Below, piece after piece: positions 61,136-64,000 of a stretch of DNA of 64,000 nt. Source of the stretch: Oceanobacillus rekensis (GTDB taxonomy: Bacteria; Bacillota; Bacilli; Bacillales; Amphibacillaceae); contig NZ_MTBQ01000002.1 in NCBI RefSeq assembly GCF_002153375.1, forward strand, positions 436,223 through 500,222, read 5' to 3'. The translations under genes and the position numbers were made by a program. The notes under the pieces are model-generated. The model was not told the origin of the DNA. It saw only the letters and a program-made list of their open reading frames with translations, and did not search any database. Each line of letters begins with the position of its first letter. The first letter of the stretch is position 1.

Positions 61136-62344
61136 GTGACAGAAGCATGGTTAATAGAAATTTCCAAAGGTATTGGTAGACTTTTCCTAAATCCTATTGT
61201 CTATTGGACAATTCTATTGATATTATTAGCAGGTTATAGACGAATCAAGCGAGAGAGACTTGATTTCGGTACCAAAGTATATGATATTTTTTCAGAATGG
61301 AAAAATACATGGGGAATATCGCTTTTTTCCGGTTTAGCTTTATCCATCATCACAATAGGAGCAGGGATCGTTTTCTCCTATGAATCCATTGTATTACTAG
61401 CAATCGTAACCATTGTCCTAAGTATTGCATTACGTTTCACAATGCTGTCACCAAGTTATACAATTGGCTTTACGTTTATACTGCTCTTATTCTTGCCATT
61501 TTTGCTGGGAAATCAGACAGTAATCGCAATGGAATTAACTTCAGAAATCAATTTTACTGGACTGGCAGTAGTAGCCGGATTATTGATCATTGTAGAATCT
61601 ATCTTGATTGGCAGAGTAAAACGTAATGAGACATACCCAAGCATTGCTTTAAGTGATCGTGGGATATGGGTTGGACAGCATCGGATAAAGAAATTAAGTT
61701 TGATTCCATTTTTCGTACTTGTACCAAATGGGTTAATCACTCCATTTGTACCATGGTGGCCGTCCATTGCAATTGGAGAAGCATCCTATAGTCTTGTACT
61801 TATTCCCTTTTTAATTGGGTTTGATTATTTAGCAAAGGGACATGAGCCAATGCAGGCGACCGGAAAAATCGCTAAATTTAATGGTCTCTTAGGAACAGGC
61901 GTCGTATTGATTGCTGTAGGTAGTATCTTTATTCCATTTTTGTCGATAGTAGCTATTGTGTTAGCCATCATCGGTAAGGAGTATCTAAATTATAAATACC
62001 GCGTTGGGGACAGGCTGCGCAGGCCATTTATGCAACCAAAGGAAAAAGGACTAAAGGTCGTTGGAATAATTCAAGGTACACCTGCAGCAAGATTAGAAGT
62101 TTTCCCGGGTGAGACAATTGCAAAAGTAAATGGTAAAAAAGTAGTAACCGAAGCAGAATTTTATAAGGCATTGCAAGGAAGTGGTGCATTTTTCAAACTG
62201 GATGTTCTCGATGATAATCAGGAAGTCCGGTTTGTACAAGGAGCATTATATGAAGGGGATCACCATGAACTTGGTCTGCTTTTTCCAGCCGCACCACATC
62301 ACGAGAAACATAATAAGAAAACCGAATCAAAAATTACGGGCTGA
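61136..62344 (+). CDS. minJ: Division topological determinant MinJ (PDZ membrane protein)
   Basis: A 402-residue protein with six to eight membrane helices, starting FLNPIVYWTILLILLAGYRR as in B. subtilis MinJ (YvjD). A C-terminal PDZ domain covers about residues 305-385 (VVGIIQGTPAARLEVFPGET). MinJ links DivIVA at the poles and septum to MinCD. The GTG start follows GAAGGTGAAGCGTT. Its place between ctpB and uvrB matches B. subtilis. Confidence 0.9.
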   Translation: MTEAWLIEISKGIGRLFLNPIVYWTILLILLAGYRRIKRERLDFGTKVYDIFSEWKNTWGISLFSGLALSIITIGAGIVFSYESIVLLAIVTIVLSIALRFTMLSPSYTIGFTFILLLFLPFLLGNQTVIAMELTSEINFTGLAVVAGLLIIVESILIGRVKRNETYPSIALSDRGIWVGQHRIKKLSLIPFFVLVPNGLITPFVPWWPSIAIGEASYSLVLIPFLIGFDYLAKGHEPMQATGKIAKFNGLLGTGVVLIAVGSIFIPFLSIVAIVLAIIGKEYLNYKYRVGDRLRRPFMQPKEKGLKVVGIIQGTPAARLEVFPGETIAKVNGKKVVTEAEFYKALQGSGAFFKLDVLDDNQEVRFVQGALYEGDHHELGLLFPAAPHHEKHNKKTESKITG

Positions 62345-62368
62345 GCAACCATTTAAGTGGTTGCTTTT
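62344..62368 (+). terminator. Terminator of minJ
   Basis: GCAACCA and TGGTTGC with a six-base loop, followed by TTTT. Confidence 0.75.
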
Positions 62369-62467
62369 GCCGTTGTTAAAAGACGAAAATGAAATCTATG
62401 AAAAGTGAAATGATTTTCTATTATGATTTATGGGTATTATAATTAAGAGAGTATCAAACAAAACAAT

Positions 62468-62481
62468 CGAATACCTGTTCG
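62468..62481. promoter_or_regulatory. LexA (SOS) box upstream of uvrB
   Basis: CGAATACCTGTTCG differs from the Bacillus SOS box CGAACN4GTTCG at one position. It lies about 60 bases before uvrB, an SOS gene, just ahead of a TATTAT -10 candidate. Confidence 0.8.
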
Positions 62482-62542
62482 TTTTTATGGTATTATAAAA
62501 TATATAGTAGAACGTTATACAAGAACGGAGGATGTATCCGTC

Positions 62543-64000
62543 ATGGATAAATTTGAATTGGTTTCAAAATATGAACCTGCAGGGGATCAACCTCTAGCGA
62601 TAAAGGAAATAACAGAGAAGATCCTTTCGGGTCAGCGCCACCAGACATTGCTCGGTGCGACAGGAACAGGGAAAACATTTACTATGTCAAATGTAATTGA
62701 GGAGATCAATCGACCGACATTGGTCATTGCCCATAATAAAACATTGGCAGGTCAATTATATAGTGAATTCAAGGAATTTTTTCCGAATAATGCGGTAGAG
62801 TACTTTGTCAGTTATTATGATTACTACCAGCCGGAAGCATATGTCCCATCAACAGATACATTCATTGAAAAGGATGCAAGTATCAATGATGAAATTGATA
62901 AATTACGTCACTCGGCTACATCTTCGCTTTTTGAACGTCAAGATGTGTTAATTGTATCCAGTGTATCTTGTATATATGGTTTAGGTAATCCGGAAGAATA
63001 TCGTAATCAGGTCCTTTCACTAAGAATGGGAATGGAAAAGGATCGGGATGAATTACTTCGCAATCTTGTAGACATTCAATATGCACGCAATGATATTAAC
63101 TTTCAGCGTGGTACGTTCCGTGTTAGAGGCGATTCTGTTGAAATTATTGCTGCTTCAAGGGAAGAGCGTTGTATCCGGGTAGAGTTTTTCGGAGATGAGA
63201 TAGACCGTATTCGAGAAGTCGATGCTCTAACAGGTGAAATCATTGGGGATCGGGAACATGTTGCCATTTTTCCTGCATCCCACTTTGTAACCGGTGAAGA
63301 GAAAATGAAAATAGCGATTAAAAACATAGAAACAGAATTGGAAGCTCGCTTAAAAGATTTACGTGAGGAAAACAAGCTTTTGGAAGCACAGCGGTTGGAA
63401 CAACGTACGAACTATGATTTGGAAATGATGCGGGAAATGGGATTCTGCTCTGGAATTGAGAACTACTCCCGTCATTTAACATTAAGAGAAGCAGGCGCAA
63501 CGCCATATACATTAATTGACTTTTTTCCAGATGATTTCCTTGTTGTTATTGATGAGTCCCATGTTACACTGCCACAAATCAGGGGAATGTTCAATGGGGA
63601 CCAGGCAAGAAAGCAGGTTCTTGTGGATCATGGGTTCCGTCTTCCTTCGGCAATGGATAATCGTCCATTAAGATTTCAGGAGTTTGAAGAAAAGACGAAA
63701 CAGCTTGTTTATGTGTCTGCAACACCTGGACCGTATGAACTGGAACATAACCCGGAAATGACGGAACAGATCATTCGTCCTACTGGTTTACTTGATCCAG
63801 AAATCGAAGTCCGACCAATCGAAGGTCAAATTGATAATTTAATAGAAGAAATTAATAAACGGTCAGAGAAAAATGAACGTGTTCTAGTTACGACACTTAC
63901 GAAAAAAATGTCTGAAGATCTTACCGACTATTTGAAAGAGGTTGGAATTAAGGTTTCCTACTTGCACTCGGAAATTAAAACATTAGAACGGATTGAAATT
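62543..64000 (+). CDS. uvrB: Excinuclease ABC subunit B (3' part missing)
   Basis: The first 486 codons of UvrB, running off the window end. [14 protein letters not shown], Walker [12 protein letters not shown], the beta-hairpin region [13 protein letters not shown], and [16 protein letters not shown] (DEAD-type motif) are all present. UvrB verifies damage and holds UvrC in nucleotide excision repair. AACGGAGGATGTATCCGTC precedes the ATG. Control by LexA is likely. Confidence 0.97.
   Translation, partial: MDKFELVSKYEPAGDQPLAIKEITEKILSGQRHQTLLGATGTGKTFTMSNVIEEINRPTLVIAHNKTLAGQLYSEFKEFFPNNAVEYFVSYYDYYQPEAYVPSTDTFIEKDASINDEIDKLRHSATSSLFERQDVLIVSSVSCIYGLGNPEEYRNQVLSLRMGMEKDRDELLRNLVDIQYARNDINFQRGTFRVRGDSVEIIAASREERCIRVEFFGDEIDRIREVDALTGEIIGDREHVAIFPASHFVTGEEKMKIAIKNIETELEARLKDLREENKLLEAQRLEQRTNYDLEMMREMGFCSGIENYSRHLTLREAGATPYTLIDFFPDDFLVVIDESHVTLPQIRGMFNGDQARKQVLVDHGFRLPSAMDNRPLRFQEFEEKTKQLVYVSATPGPYELEHNPEMTEQIIRPTGLLDPEIEVRPIEGQIDNLIEEINKRSEKNERVLVTTLTKKMSEDLTDYLKEVGIKVSYLHSEIKTLERIEI

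Overview
The window looks like chromosomal DNA of a low-GC, motile, Gram-positive member of the Bacillaceae. Proteins and gene order resemble Bacillus subtilis, and the many sodium-coupled carriers fit a salt-tolerant genus such as Oceanobacillus, Virgibacillus or Lentibacillus. That placement is inferred from recalled family sequences, not from a search. I see no rRNA, tRNA, CRISPR array, prophage or intact insertion sequence.

Layout. 1-9.8 kb is an accessory stretch: a truncated serine hydrolase, a PutP-type symporter with a tiny membrane protein and a ureohydrolase, an AprX-like subtilase, a SigO/YvrJ/RsoA-like split sigma-factor cassette, an AtoE-type carrier and YjbQ. 9.9-16.7 kb holds motAB, one chemoreceptor, cheX, cheA and cheW. 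16.7-28.2 kb carries a GC-rich repeat, MFS and SLC13 carriers, a HAD phosphatase, YeiH with a divergent LysR regulator, YdjO, an IDEAL-domain protein, a PBP3-like transpeptidase and a TagU-like LCP enzyme.

28.5-35.0 kb is the most interesting region. A class D sortase lies divergent from a matrix-fibre operon: two TasA/CalY-like subunits, a TapA-like protein, a SipW signal peptidase, and a third subunit-like protein ending in an LPNTA wall-sorting signal. Immediately downstream are a well-matched cyclic-di-GMP-I riboswitch aptamer, sinI and sinR. SinR-type GTTCTTT sites occur three times ahead of the fibre operon and twice ahead of a 52-residue ORF next to VanZ. Together they suggest a self-contained matrix module: c-di-GMP controls SinI, SinI restrains SinR, SinR represses the fibre genes, and the sortase would fix the fibre base to peptidoglycan.

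35.0-64.0 kb follows the B. subtilis yvyE-degSU-degV-comF-yvyF-flgM-flgN-flgKL-yviE-fliW-csrA-flaG-fliDST-hpf-secA-prfB-cccB-ftsEX-ctpB-minJ-uvrB order. Departures are: no comFB, no flagellin gene between csrA and flaG, a one-base frameshift in flaG, an M23 peptidase with coiled coil after ftsEX, and several GC-rich dispersed repeats in intergenic gaps. prfB keeps its programmed +1 frameshift. uvrB is cut by the window end.

Starts were moved from the longest frame to the codon with the best ribosome-binding site where the two disagreed; each case is noted. Intergenic DNA contains at least three families of GC-rich repeats that no gene explains.
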